Assembly: GCA_964501925.1 (NCBI GenBank)
Contig: CAZCTM010000006.1
Span: 8,714-72,713, forward strand
Source: CAYLYU01 sp964501925
GTDB taxonomy: Bacteria; Pseudomonadota; Zetaproteobacteria; Mariprofundales; Mariprofundaceae
DNA length: 64,000 nucleotides
Direction: 5' to 3'
Below are positions 53,609 to 63,614 of the stretch, in pieces (position 1 is the stretch's first letter; every line of letters begins with the position of its first letter). A program made the position numbers and the translations under genes. The notes under the pieces were generated by a model, which was not told the DNA's origin, did not search any database, and saw only the letters and a list, made by a program, of their open reading frames with translations.

Positions 53609-55969
53609 ATGACCACACTGTTTATCAATGATCAGGAAGTGACGGTTCCGGCTGGCACCAGCATCCTGGAGGCCTGCAGACAGCATGACGTCAAGGTGCC
53701 TTTCTTTTGCTATCACCCCGAACTTTCCGTTGCGGCGAACTGTCGCATGTGCCTGGTTGAAGTGGAGGGGTGGCCCAAGCCGGCGGCTTCCTGCTGTACA
53801 CCGGTGTCCGAAGGAATGAAGGTGTACACCCAGACGGATAGCCTGAGCGAGGATCGCAAGATGGTGATGGAGTACCTGCTTATCAACCATCCCCTTGACT
53901 GCCCCGTGTGTGACCAGGGTGGCGATTGCAAGCTTCAGGATTATGCGGTGGACTACGGTGCAGCCCGGGGGCGGTATGCAGAGGCGAAAAGGGCGCCCAA
54001 GAATTATGATCTTGGTCCGTTCATTACGACATGCATGACACGATGCATTCATTGTACCCGCTGCGTGCGCTTTGCCGATGAAATTGCCGGCACCAGGGAT
54101 ATGGGGGTGCTGGGTCGTGGCGACCATATGTCGATTGCAGGTATTGTGGAGGAATGCCTGAGTTCCGAACTTTCGGGCAATCTGGCCGACATCTGCCCGG
54201 TTGGCGCCTTGCTTGACAAGCCATCCCATGATACGGCCCGTCCATGGGAATTAACCCACCACAAGAGTACCTGCACGATGTGCCCGCAAGGTTGTGACAT
54301 CGATATCGAAAGTCGGGGGGACCAGGTTATTCGCATACGGCCCGTTGAGGGCAGTCCTGAGCCATGGATATGTGACCGCGGTCGCTATGTCTACGATGCC
54401 TTCCGTTCCAAGGAGCGGATCCTCGAACCCATGATGCGTGAAAATGGCAAGCTGGTGGAGGTGGATTGGGACGATGCCTGCTCCCGTGCCGTGGAGCTGC
54501 TGAAGGATAAACGGGTCGGCATTGTTTTTTCGCCGGACTGGAGTGTCGAGGGGCTGACAGCTATCCGGCTGCTGCGTGATACGGCATTCCCTGAGGCCGA
54601 GATGGCCTTTGACCTGCATCGCAGGGATATGCGTCCCTTCGCGTTTGAAGAAGGGTTCTCAATGACGACCCAGCAGATTGAAGATGCCGACCAGGTGGTC
54701 ATTCTGGGCAGTGACCTCCGCCAGAGACTTCCGCTGGTCATGCAGCGGTTACGCAGCCGCCTGCGCCGGGGCAAGTCTGTCGTTCGTCTGGGTGCGATGA
54801 ACTACAGGACAAATGCCAGTCTCACCAAGGATGCCTTGATTCGGCCCAGAGACTGGGCGGCCGTGATTGCCCGTGCCATGGATCAGGTCATGGACGTGGG
54901 CAAGCAGGCGGCGGGGATGAAGGAGTGGCTTGCGAAAGTCAAGGACAGGCATGAGTCGGGTAAATTGCTGGCGGATGCACTGCTCGGGGATTCATGTGCG
55001 CTCCTGGTGGGTGAAGAAATCCGTTCTCATCCGGACGCTGCCGCCTTGATTCACGGGATCGACTTGCTGATGCGAGGCTGCGGTCACGCTGAAGAAGATC
55101 ATGATGGCCGGAATCTGATTCCCGAGGGTATGAATGCCCAGGCCCTGTCTGCAATATTTGGCGATGTGAGAACAAGCGTTGGCGAACTGTTCGGACAGGC
55201 TGTAAATGGCAACCTTGATGCCCTGCTTCTTATTGGTAGTGATCCGCTGGGTGACGGTCTGTTTCCATTGGAGGCCAAGGCAGCCCTTGAGGCTGTTCCA
55301 CTTGTCCAGGTTGGTGCGATCCGGGGCCGGATCAGCAATCACGCCGAGGTAATCCTGCCGGCGGCGGCCTATTCGGAAGTGGATGGCAGTTTTATCAATA
55401 TGGAAGGACGGGTGCGTGTAGCCAGGCAGCCAATAAGATCACTGGGCCAGGAACGTCCATTGTGGAAGGTAATGATGCGTCTGGTTCAGGTTCTGGATCG
55501 GGACCTGCCGGCTACAACACTGTCGGAGCTCCGTGGTCATGTAAGCAAATATCTGCCAGAGCTGTCCCGGGCGTGGGACGCCGGTGTGGAGTATGAGCCG
55601 ATCCTTTCACCACGGCGAACCCCAAAGGCAATCGCCCTGCCGGATGATCACAGCCACAAGGATGCAGGCCTGGATCTTATCAGCCGCTATTCCATGTATC
55701 GGGAAGGACCTTGGTCGAGGGCATCCAGGCTTCTGTCGGAGGCCGGTCGGATTTTTGCCCTGGCAGACCTTCTGGTTCATCCCCAGACGTTGCAGGAAGC
55801 CGGCCTTTCCGAGGGTGTGCACAGCATCCGCACGCCCCATGGTGTGTTCAAGTTCCACATTGGTACCCGTAATGATGTTGTTCCGGGTGTCCTGTTTGTC
55901 GGCAGGCGGGGAGATGCTGCGGATCTTTCGAGCGAGACTTGCGTGCTGGCTATAGGGGATAAGAAGTGA
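53609..55969 (+). CDS. nuoG: NADH-quinone oxidoreductase subunit G
   Basis: 786 residues, 75 kDa iron-sulfur subunit. N-terminal 2Fe-2S site (CYHPELSVAANCRMCLVEV, about 34-52), His/Cys-ligated N5 (HPLDCPVCDQGGDC), N4 ligands in CIHCTRCVRFADEIAGT with ICPVGAL, and an additional CTMCPQGCD motif near 229, the N7-type site of the molybdopterin-oxidoreductase-like domain. The rest is that inactive domain. The ATG is directly after the nuoF stop; the end overlaps nuoH (GTGA). Confidence 0.96.
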   Translation: MTTLFINDQEVTVPAGTSILEACRQHDVKVPFFCYHPELSVAANCRMCLVEVEGWPKPAASCCTPVSEGMKVYTQTDSLSEDRKMVMEYLLINHPLDCPVCDQGGDCKLQDYAVDYGAARGRYAEAKRAPKNYDLGPFITTCMTRCIHCTRCVRFADEIAGTRDMGVLGRGDHMSIAGIVEECLSSELSGNLADICPVGALLDKPSHDTARPWELTHHKSTCTMCPQGCDIDIESRGDQVIRIRPVEGSPEPWICDRGRYVYDAFRSKERILEPMMRENGKLVEVDWDDACSRAVELLKDKRVGIVFSPDWSVEGLTAIRLLRDTAFPEAEMAFDLHRRDMRPFAFEEGFSMTTQQIEDADQVVILGSDLRQRLPLVMQRLRSRLRRGKSVVRLGAMNYRTNASLTKDALIRPRDWAAVIARAMDQVMDVGKQAAGMKEWLAKVKDRHESGKLLADALLGDSCALLVGEEIRSHPDAAALIHGIDLLMRGCGHAEEDHDGRNLIPEGMNAQALSAIFGDVRTSVGELFGQAVNGNLDALLLIGSDPLGDGLFPLEAKAALEAVPLVQVGAIRGRISNHAEVILPAAAYSEVDGSFINMEGRVRVARQPIRSLGQERPLWKVMMRLVQVLDRDLPATTLSELRGHVSKYLPELSRAWDAGVEYEPILSPRRTPKAIALPDDHSHKDAGLDLISRYSMYREGPWSRASRLLSEAGRIFALADLLVHPQTLQEAGLSEGVHSIRTPHGVFKFHIGTRNDVVPGVLFVGRRGDAADLSSETCVLAIGDKK

Positions 55970-57045
55970 CCGGTCAGTCGATGATGGATATTGGCCTGCA
56001 GGCGGGCATCTGGCTCCTTGAGGTGCTTGCCATCGCTGTCAGTGTGGCCTTGTCCGTCGCCTATATTACCTATGCCGAACGACGCATCATCGGCTGGATG
56101 CAGGTGCGCAAGGGATGCAACCGGGTTGGACCGGCAGGCTTGCTGCAGCCAATCGCAGACGGCCTTAAGCTTTTTCTTAAGGAAACCATTATTCCGGCGA
56201 CGGCCAACAAGTTCCTCTTTGTAGCAGCACCTGTCATGGCCATGGTCCCGGCATTTGTTGCCTTTGCCGTGGTGCCCTTTGGTGAGACCACCTTCTTTGG
56301 CGTCTGGGAAACGGCTCACGTGATGGCCATAGCCAACCTGAATATCGGTGTGCTGTACGTCATGGCCATTTCCTCCCTCGGCATCTATGGCATTCTGATG
56401 GCTGGGTGGGCGTCGAACTCGAAATATGCCTTCTTGGGAGCCATCCGCTCCACCTGCCAGATGGTGTCCTATGAAATCTCCATGGGGTTTGCCATTGTCA
56501 CCGTGCTCATGCTGGCGGGCAGTCTGAATCTTGCCGATATTGTCCGGGCCCAGTCGGGAGGGCTCTTGCACTGGTATTTCATCCCCCTGTTCCCGATGTT
56601 CCTGGTTTTCTTCATCTCGGGCGTTGCGGAGAGTAACCGTTCGCCCTTTGACTTGCCGGAGGGCGAGTCGGAGATTGTTGCCGGATTCTTTGTTGAATAT
56701 TCGGGCATGTGGTTTGCAACGTTTTCCCTTGCGGAATACGCCGCCATGATACTCATCAGCTTGATGACCAGCATCATGTTCCTGGGGGGCTGGCATCCAC
56801 CGCTGCCATTCTTGGATTTTATTCCGGGTACGGTTTGGCTGCTCGGGAAAACGGCTTTCCTCATCTTCGTCTTCATCTGGTTCAGGGCCACTTATCCGCG
56901 ATACCGGTATGATCAGCTCATGCGCCTGGGGTGGAAGGTGTTTCTCCCGTGGACGCTTGCCTGGATCGCTGTGATCGGCATTGCCATGTATACGCCAGGC
57001 GTTAAGGAACTGATGGCCTTCTGGCACCCGGGGGTTGGCTCATGA
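55966..57045 (+). CDS. nuoH: NADH-quinone oxidoreductase subunit H
   Basis: 359 residues with eight or so membrane helices, forming the quinone chamber. YAERRIIGWMQVRKGCNRVGPAGLLQPIADGLKLFLKE (about 35-72) and ESNRSPFDLPEGESEIVAGFFVEYSGM (about 224-250) are the diagnostic loops. GTG 55966 overlaps the nuoG stop; ATG 55981 or 55984 are alternatives. The end overlaps nuoI by four bases. Confidence 0.97.
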   Translation: MTGQSMMDIGLQAGIWLLEVLAIAVSVALSVAYITYAERRIIGWMQVRKGCNRVGPAGLLQPIADGLKLFLKETIIPATANKFLFVAAPVMAMVPAFVAFAVVPFGETTFFGVWETAHVMAIANLNIGVLYVMAISSLGIYGILMAGWASNSKYAFLGAIRSTCQMVSYEISMGFAIVTVLMLAGSLNLADIVRAQSGGLLHWYFIPLFPMFLVFFISGVAESNRSPFDLPEGESEIVAGFFVEYSGMWFATFSLAEYAAMILISLMTSIMFLGGWHPPLPFLDFIPGTVWLLGKTAFLIFVFIWFRATYPRYRYDQLMRLGWKVFLPWTLAWIAVIGIAMYTPGVKELMAFWHPGVGS

Positions 57046-57530
57046 GTATGATCAAGCGTGCTATCAATACCTGGCTTCTGGTTGAGCTGGTTCGCGGGTT
57101 GATGCTTACTGGCAAGTATCTCTTCAAGAAAAAGATCACGGTGGAATATCCCGAAGAGCGCACACCTCTTTCCCCCCGTTTTCGCGGTCTGCACGCCCTG
57201 CGGCGTTATGAGAACGGTGAGGAGCGATGCATTGCCTGCAAGCTCTGCGAGGTGATCTGTCCCGCCCTGGCCATCACCATTGAATCCCAGGAGCGTCAGG
57301 ACGGGACCCGACGAACCACACGGTATGATATTGATATGACCAAATGTATCTATTGTGGTTTTTGTCAGGAGGCGTGCCCGGTGGATGCAATAGTCGAGAC
57401 CCAGATTTTTGAATTCGCCACCGAAAGCCGGGATGATCTCTATTACACCAAGGACATGCTTTTGGCTGTTGGCGAGCGTTACGAACCCCAAATCGCCGCC
57501 AACATTGCCAACGAAGCACGGTACAGTTAG
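57042..57530 (+). CDS. nuoI: NADH-quinone oxidoreductase subunit I
   Basis: 162 residues, 23 kDa ferredoxin-like subunit with clusters N6a and N6b: CIACKLCEVICP (about 63-74) and CIYCGFCQEACP (about 103-114). It begins within the nuoH stop (ATGA) and is followed by nuoJ after 18 bases with GGAGG. Confidence 0.97.
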   Translation: MSMIKRAINTWLLVELVRGLMLTGKYLFKKKITVEYPEERTPLSPRFRGLHALRRYENGEERCIACKLCEVICPALAITIESQERQDGTRRTTRYDIDMTKCIYCGFCQEACPVDAIVETQIFEFATESRDDLYYTKDMLLAVGERYEPQIAANIANEARYS

Positions 57531-57548
57531 AGGAAAAGGGGAGGAGGG

Positions 57549-58133
57549 ATGCTGGAACCGGTTTTTTTCTATCTCTTTGCGAGTCTGGTTGTGCTCGGCG
57601 CCTTGGCCGTGGTGTTTGCCCGTAACACCATGCATTCGGTGATGTTTCTCATCTTCTGCTTCTTTAACGCGTCCGGACTGTTCTTTCTTCTGGATGCCGA
57701 GTTTGTCGGCATCATCCTCATTCTCATTTATGTGGGCGCAGTCATGGTGCTGTTTATGTTTGTCATCATGATGCTGGAGATCAATTTCGCCCAGCTCAAG
57801 GAGGGTTTTCTGCAGTACCTTCCCATGGGCGGGGTTATTGCCGTTATCTTGCTGGCCGAGATGGTGGCGGCCGCGTCAAGCGGTGTGTTTTCTGCCGAAA
57901 CGCTGGGGAAGGTTGGCCACTTCCCGCGGGAAGTGAACAACACGGTAGAAATCGGCAAGGTTCTCTACACGAAGTACCTTCTGGGGTTTGAGATTGCCGC
58001 AATTATTCTTCTGGTGGCTCTGGTGGGGGCAGTGGTGCTCACGCTGCGCTCTCGCAAGGACGCCAAATACCAGAAGATCAGCGAGCAGGTAAAGGTTCGC
58101 AAGGAAGACCGTTTACGCAAGGTGAGCATGTAA
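57549..58133 (+). CDS. nuoJ: NADH-quinone oxidoreductase subunit J
   Basis: 194 residues, five membrane helices, including the helix with the pi-bulge region (LILIYVGAVMVLFMFVIMML, about 58-77). The C-terminus has a charged extension (RKDAKYQKISEQVKVRKEDRLRK), slightly longer than in E. coli. AGGAGGG precedes the ATG. nuoK starts one base after the stop. Confidence 0.95.
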   Translation: MLEPVFFYLFASLVVLGALAVVFARNTMHSVMFLIFCFFNASGLFFLLDAEFVGIILILIYVGAVMVLFMFVIMMLEINFAQLKEGFLQYLPMGGVIAVILLAEMVAAASSGVFSAETLGKVGHFPREVNNTVEIGKVLYTKYLLGFEIAAIILLVALVGAVVLTLRSRKDAKYQKISEQVKVRKEDRLRKVSM

Positions 58134-58134
58134 C

Positions 58135-58437
58135 ATGGATCTCAGCGCCTATCTGACCGTCGCAGCCTGCCTCTTTTCAATCGGTGTGGTGGGTCTCTTT
58201 CTGAATCGTAAGAACGTTATTACGATTCTTATGTGCATTGAGCTGATTCTGCTTGCTGTCAACATCAACTTTGCCGCCTTCAGTCATTTTCTGCAGAACC
58301 TCACCGGTCAGGTCTTTATCTTTTTCGTGCTTACGGTGGCGGCGGCGGAAGTGGCCGTGGGACTGGCCATCCTTGTGGCCTTCTACAGGAACCGCCGTTC
58401 GATCAATGTTGAAGATATCAATACACTGCAGGGATAG
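58135..58437 (+). CDS. nuoK: NADH-quinone oxidoreductase subunit K
   Basis: 100 residues with three helices. The two membrane glutamates essential for proton transfer are in CIELILLAVNINF (about 37-49) and AAAEVAVGLAILVAFYR (about 69-85). It is followed by nuoL behind a GGGGAGG site. Confidence 0.97.
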   Translation: MDLSAYLTVAACLFSIGVVGLFLNRKNVITILMCIELILLAVNINFAAFSHFLQNLTGQVFIFFVLTVAAAEVAVGLAILVAFYRNRRSINVEDINTLQG

Positions 58438-58446
58438 GGGAGGAAC

Positions 58447-60423
58447 ATGACACTGAGCATCACCGAACTCCTGCTGATTCCTACCTTCCCGCTGGTGGCT
58501 GCGATGGCTGCCGGCCTGTTTGGCTGGACACTGAAGGAAAGGCTGACCCACCTGATTTGCTGCGGCGGGGTGATTCTGGCTGCCCTGTTGTCCGTTCACG
58601 TGTTCATGCAGGTGCTTGATGGGGCGAGTTTCCACGGCAATGTGTGGACTTGGATTATTTCGGATACCTTTGTCGTCCCCGTGGGTCTGATGGTCGATCG
58701 GCTTTCGGCCATCATGATCATGACGGTCACCATCGTTTCGGCATGTGTGCATATCTACACCATTGGCTACATGCACGGTGATCCCGGATATACGCGTTTC
58801 TTCTCCTACATATCTGCGTTTACCTTTTCCATGCTGGTGCTGGTGATGGGCAACAGCTTCTTTACCCTTTTCTTTGGCTGGGAGGCCGTGGGCCTGTTCT
58901 CCTATCTCCTGATCGGCTTCTGGTTTAAACGCGAGAGTGCCAATGTGGCAGCCATGAAGGCATTCATTGTTAATCGTGTTGGCGATTTTGGTTTTGCCAT
59001 CGGTATCCTGGCTGTCTGGTATTACTTTGGTTCAGTCGAATATGCAAAGGTGTTTGAAATGGTGCCGGCCTTTGTGGACAAGAACATCAGTCTGCACTTC
59101 GCTGGCTGGGAAATCTCCGCCATAACCTTTATGTGTCTGGCCCTGTTTATTGGTGCCATGGGCAAGAGCGCGCAGGTCCCGTTGCATGTCTGGCTGCCTG
59201 ACTCCATGGAGGGTCCAACACCTATCTCCGCCCTGATCCACGCGGCGACAATGGTCACGGCTGGGGTGTTCATGGTTGCCCGCCTGTCTCCCATGTTTGA
59301 GTTCTCCGAGACGGCACTGGCCACGGTGACTGTCGTGGGTGCCATCACGGCCTGGATGTGCGCAACGATTGGTCTGGTCCAGAATGACATCAAGCGGGTA
59401 ATTGCCTATTCCACCTGTTCCCAGCTTGGATACATGTTTGTCGCCTGCGGGGTTTCAGCCTATTCCGTGGGCATCTTCCATCTGATGACACACGCTTATT
59501 TCAAGGCCCTGCTTTTCCTTGGCGCCGGTTCCGTGATCCATGCCGTCATGGCCGAGCAGGATATCCGATTGATGGGGCAGCTCAGGAAATACATGCCCCT
59601 GACCTATCCCACCATGTTGATTGGTGCGATCGCGCTTTCCGGCATACCACCATTCGCCGGCTATTGGTCAAAGGATTTGATCATTGAGGCGACCGAATTC
59701 CGCGAGATGGGGTGGGTAAGTGAATTTGCCTACTGGGCCGTTCTGTCCGGCGTGTTCATGACCGCCTTCTACACCTTCCGCATGTTCTTCCTCACCTTTC
59801 ACAATTCTGACCGGGTTCCCGAGGAGACCAAGCATCATCTGCACGAGTCTCCCAAGGTGATTACCGTGCCCCTGATGATTTTGGCTGTTGGGGCCGTGTT
59901 TGCCGGTTGGTGGGGTGCCTCGATATTGGGTATCACGGAACCGGATATGGCTGCCAATTACTTCGGATCCGCCATTTTCGTGATGGATGCACACAATCCG
60001 TTAATGGCTCTCGAGGAACACGGGCATCATGCCTGGTATTCGTTTCTCTTCGCTGCTCCCTTCTGGCTTGCAATGGGTGGTATTGGTCTAGCCTATATTA
60101 TGTATTACAGGGAAACAGTGTATCCGGCCAGGATCGCCGCAACTGTTCCATGGGTGTATCATTTTCTGCTGGATAAATGGCGCTGGGACGAGGCGTATCA
60201 GAAGATCTTCATCATGCCCGCACGCTGTCTCGGTTTGATCCTCTGGAAGAAGGCCGATTTGGGCATGATCGACCGGGGGCTCATCCACGGGGGCATCATT
60301 GGCACCGTGATGAAGGGGGCCGCCCGGGCGCGCATCATGCAGACCGGCCGAATTTATAATTATGCTTATGCCATGGTAATCGGTGTCTTTGGCCTGCTTA
60401 CCTATCTGGTGTTGGCGTCTTAG
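58447..60423 (+). CDS. nuoL: NADH-quinone oxidoreductase subunit L
   Basis: 658 residues, Mrp-type antiporter-like subunit with about 14-16 helices and the long lateral helix at the C-terminus. GWEAVGLFSYLLIGFWF (about 140-156), with the key Glu, KSAQVPLHVWLPDSMEGPTPISALIHAATMVTAG (about 240-273) and NDIKRVIAYSTCSQLGYM are the family segments. The length is normal. Confidence 0.97.
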   Translation: MTLSITELLLIPTFPLVAAMAAGLFGWTLKERLTHLICCGGVILAALLSVHVFMQVLDGASFHGNVWTWIISDTFVVPVGLMVDRLSAIMIMTVTIVSACVHIYTIGYMHGDPGYTRFFSYISAFTFSMLVLVMGNSFFTLFFGWEAVGLFSYLLIGFWFKRESANVAAMKAFIVNRVGDFGFAIGILAVWYYFGSVEYAKVFEMVPAFVDKNISLHFAGWEISAITFMCLALFIGAMGKSAQVPLHVWLPDSMEGPTPISALIHAATMVTAGVFMVARLSPMFEFSETALATVTVVGAITAWMCATIGLVQNDIKRVIAYSTCSQLGYMFVACGVSAYSVGIFHLMTHAYFKALLFLGAGSVIHAVMAEQDIRLMGQLRKYMPLTYPTMLIGAIALSGIPPFAGYWSKDLIIEATEFREMGWVSEFAYWAVLSGVFMTAFYTFRMFFLTFHNSDRVPEETKHHLHESPKVITVPLMILAVGAVFAGWWGASILGITEPDMAANYFGSAIFVMDAHNPLMALEEHGHHAWYSFLFAAPFWLAMGGIGLAYIMYYRETVYPARIAATVPWVYHFLLDKWRWDEAYQKIFIMPARCLGLILWKKADLGMIDRGLIHGGIIGTVMKGAARARIMQTGRIYNYAYAMVIGVFGLLTYLVLAS

Positions 60424-60432
60424 GGGGGGGTT

Positions 60433-61995
60433 GTGGAACTGAACAACGTTCTTGGTTTCCCCATTCTGTCTCTTGCGATTTTCCTGCCTACAGCAGGGGC
60501 GCTTGCCATGATGCTGTTTGTGAAAACGGACGAAGCAGCCCGCTGGTCGGCACTCGGCATTTCTCTTGCCACCTTTCTTGTCACGCTGCCACTGTGGACG
60601 AGTTTTGATACTTCCACGCACCACATGCAGTTTGAGGAATTTCATCCCTGGATTGAGGCCTTTCATATCAATTACAGGCTGGGCGTAGATGGCATTTCCA
60701 TGCCGTTTATTATCCTTACAAGCTTCCTCACGGTGGTCTGTGTCATCTCTGCCTGGGAATGCATCCAGACACGCGTGAGGGAGTACATGATGGCCTTCCT
60801 CGTGCTGGAAACCACCCTGATCGGTGTTTTTGCAGCCATGGATTTTGCCCTGTTCTACGTTTTCTGGGAGGCCTTGCTGATCCCGATGTACCTGATCATC
60901 GGGATCTGGGGTGGCAAGAACCGAATCTACGCGACCCTGAAGTTCTTTCTCTACACGCTTGCAGGTTCCGTTCTCATGCTGGTTGCCATACTTGCCATGT
61001 ATTTCAAGGCGGGACATACCTTTGACATCCAGACCCTGATGAATTACGCCTTCGATTTCCGTTGGCAGTTCTGGATCTGGATTGCCTTTTTTGCCGCCTT
61101 CGCCGTCAAGGTTCCCATGTGGCCGGTGCATACATGGCTTCCCGATGCGCATACCGAGGCGCCAACTGCGGGCTCCGTGATTCTGGCTGGCATCTTGCTG
61201 AAGATTGGTGGCTATGGTTTTCTGCGTTTTTCCCTGCCCATCGCACCGGATGCATCAGAGTATTTTGTGCCTTTTATCGTCGTGCTTTCCCTTATTGCCG
61301 TGGTTTACATCTCGCTCGTGGCCATGATGCAGAAGGATATGAAACGACTGGTTGCCTATTCTTCCATCGCCCATATGGGATTTGTCACCCTTGGAACATT
61401 TATGTTTACCCAGCAGGGGATAGAAGGAGCCATCGTCAACATGATCTCACACGGATTTGTTGCCGCCGCCCTCTTCCTTTGTGTTGGCGTGATGTATGAC
61501 AGGCTGCATACGCGAGAGATCGAGGATTACGGTGGCGTGGTCAATGTCATGCCTGTTTTTGCCGCGGTGATGATGGTCTTTGCGCTGGCCAACGTTGCCT
61601 TGCCGGGCGCAAGTTCCTTTATCGGCGAGATCATGGTGCTCATCGGCACATTCTCTGCCGACATGAATGTCATGGGTGTGTCCACGAAATGGATCGCCAT
61701 CATCGCCACCAGCAGCGTGGTGCTTTCGGCATGCTATACGCTATGGTTGTACAAACGAGTGATCATGGGGGATCTCACGAAGGATACGGTAAAATCCATG
61801 CCGGATATGACACGGCGTGAGTTCGGGTATTTTGTTCCCATTATTCTGTTTGTCCTCTGGATTGGCTTCTATCCACTGCCGGTGCTTGACGTGATGCATG
61901 CCAGTGTGACTCACCTGGTTGAGCAGGTATCAACGAGCAAGCTGGAGGCGGCAGCACAGCTGGCTGCTCAGGCCCAAGAAATCGCTCTGAGGTAG
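60433..61995 (+). CDS. nuoM: NADH-quinone oxidoreductase subunit M
   Basis: 520 residues, second antiporter-like subunit. FYVFWEALLIPMYLIIGIWGG (about 139-159), with the key Glu, KVPMWPVHTWLPDAHTEAPTAGSVILAGILLK (about 227-258) and KDMKRLVAYSSIAHMGFV are intact. It starts with GTG 60433 behind a run of eight G that serves as ribosome binding site. nuoN follows after five bases. Confidence 0.96.
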   Translation: MELNNVLGFPILSLAIFLPTAGALAMMLFVKTDEAARWSALGISLATFLVTLPLWTSFDTSTHHMQFEEFHPWIEAFHINYRLGVDGISMPFIILTSFLTVVCVISAWECIQTRVREYMMAFLVLETTLIGVFAAMDFALFYVFWEALLIPMYLIIGIWGGKNRIYATLKFFLYTLAGSVLMLVAILAMYFKAGHTFDIQTLMNYAFDFRWQFWIWIAFFAAFAVKVPMWPVHTWLPDAHTEAPTAGSVILAGILLKIGGYGFLRFSLPIAPDASEYFVPFIVVLSLIAVVYISLVAMMQKDMKRLVAYSSIAHMGFVTLGTFMFTQQGIEGAIVNMISHGFVAAALFLCVGVMYDRLHTREIEDYGGVVNVMPVFAAVMMVFALANVALPGASSFIGEIMVLIGTFSADMNVMGVSTKWIAIIATSSVVLSACYTLWLYKRVIMGDLTKDTVKSMPDMTRREFGYFVPIILFVLWIGFYPLPVLDVMHASVTHLVEQVSTSKLEAAAQLAAQAQEIALR

Positions 61996-62000
61996 ATACG

Positions 62001-63461
62001 ATGGCCGATATCCAGTTCCCTTTCCCCATTCCGAACATTCTGCCGCTTCTGCCGGAGATCATTGTTGCCCTTATGGCGATGGGCATTCTCATCTGGGATC
62101 TGTTTCTGGATGAGTCCAGGAAGCAGCTTGTGGGATATGCGGCCATTGCCACCTGTGTGCTTGCGGCTGTTGCGACCCTGAGTCTTGCCTCCCCCGGACC
62201 CGAAGAGGCCTTTTACGGTTTCTTTGTTCTCGATCCCTTGGCCAGTATGGCCAAGCTTCTTCTCTACATCGGGTCCATTCTGGGGATCATTCTGAGTCTG
62301 GACTATATGAAAACGGAGAAGAACCGGGGTGAATACTACTGTCTGATGCTTTTTGCCCTGCTCGGTATGATGCTTATGGTGTCGGCGGCCGATTTCATCA
62401 TCATGTATCTCGGAATGGAATTGATGGCACTGTCCATCTACGTGCTTGTGGGCTATCAGCGTGATGTGCTACGCTCCTCTGAGGCTTCCCTTAAGTATTT
62501 TATCCTGGGGGCACTGTCCTCGGGCATGCTTCTCTACGGCATCAGTTTCTTTTACGGGCTTACCGGTCAGACGGACTTCAGCAGCATCGGACAGGCACTG
62601 GAGCACGCGGATGAAGGTGCACGGTTTGCCTTGATGCTGGGACTGGTGTTTCTTATGTCCGGCATGGCTTTCAAGGTCTCTGTCGCCCCCTTCCACATGT
62701 GGACCCCCGACGCCTATGAAGGTGCCCCGACCCCCATCACAGCCTTTATGTCCACGGCCCCAAAAGTGGCGGCTTTTGTTCTGTTTGCCCGCCTCCTGAT
62801 GGATGCCCTGCCATCTCTTGCGCACGATTATGGCACGATTCTCACCGTGCTGGCTGTACTCAGTCTGGCTGTGGGCAATCTCGCAGCCATCGCCCAGCGA
62901 TCGATCAAGCGAATGCTGGCCTATTCAACCATTGGTCACGCTGGCTTTGTTCTTCTGGGATTGCTGGCAGGCGGTGCGGACGGTTACGCTGCCATCATGC
63001 TGTATCTGTCCATCTACATCGTGATGAATATGGGCGCTTTTGCCATCATCATTCTGATGCGGCGGGAGGGGATTCAGGGAGAACTCCTGGAGGATTTTGC
63101 CGGTCTGGCGAAGGCCAGACCCGGGTACGGCCTGGCCATGGGGATATTCATGTTTTCACTGGCCGGCATACCCTTTATGGGTGGCTTCTGGGCCAAGTAT
63201 GCGGTGTTTGCCGCCCTGATTGATGCAGGACACGTCAAACTGGCGGTGATTGCCGTCCTTTTTGCCGCCATTGGAGCTTTCTATTATCTGAGGGTGGTGA
63301 AGTACATCTATTTTGATGAGCAGCGCGTTGCCTTTGATTTTGTGGAAAACAGGCTGATGCAGGCCACCGTGGCTGTGGCGGCCATTACCATTGTGATCAT
63401 TGGTGTCTTTCCGGGCCCGCTGATGGATATCTGCAAGGCAGCTCTCGCCGGGATTGTCTGA
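62001..63461 (+). CDS. nuoN: NADH-quinone oxidoreductase subunit N
   Basis: 486 residues, third antiporter-like subunit and end of the nuo operon. YLGMELMALSIYVLVGYQR (about 136-154), KVSVAPFHMWTPDAYEGAPTPITAFMSTAPKVAAF (about 225-259) and RSIKRMLAYSTIGHAGFVLLG are family segments. The 153 bases after it hold a weak inverted repeat (CTCCGG 63513-63518 with CCGGAG 63534-63539) without a T-run; I do not call it a terminator. Confidence 0.96.
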   Translation: MADIQFPFPIPNILPLLPEIIVALMAMGILIWDLFLDESRKQLVGYAAIATCVLAAVATLSLASPGPEEAFYGFFVLDPLASMAKLLLYIGSILGIILSLDYMKTEKNRGEYYCLMLFALLGMMLMVSAADFIIMYLGMELMALSIYVLVGYQRDVLRSSEASLKYFILGALSSGMLLYGISFFYGLTGQTDFSSIGQALEHADEGARFALMLGLVFLMSGMAFKVSVAPFHMWTPDAYEGAPTPITAFMSTAPKVAAFVLFARLLMDALPSLAHDYGTILTVLAVLSLAVGNLAAIAQRSIKRMLAYSTIGHAGFVLLGLLAGGADGYAAIMLYLSIYIVMNMGAFAIIILMRREGIQGELLEDFAGLAKARPGYGLAMGIFMFSLAGIPFMGGFWAKYAVFAALIDAGHVKLAVIAVLFAAIGAFYYLRVVKYIYFDEQRVAFDFVENRLMQATVAVAAITIVIIGVFPGPLMDICKAALAGIV

Positions 63462-63614
63462 TCCCGACGCTTCATGGGTTACTGAAGTTTCATGGTTCAG
63501 GGATGAGACTCCCTCCGGCTGACCGGACGTATCCCGGAGATCACACATCCAGGAAATAATCCCAGTTTGTTTGCCCATGCGTGATCTTTTGAAGCAGAAG
63601 GTCAGGTCACTTCC

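Noticed and set aside
55777..57027. 416-codon minus-strand frame opposite nuoG/nuoH
   Set aside because: Rich in His, Gln and Gly with no domain, antisense to strongly conserved membrane genes; a reverse-frame artefact.
60088..61152. 354-codon minus-strand frame opposite nuoL/nuoM
   Set aside because: Same kind of low-complexity antisense frame over conserved complex I genes.
63513..63539. Inverted repeat after nuoN as operon terminator
   Set aside because: Six-pair stem with a long spacer and no T-run on either strand.
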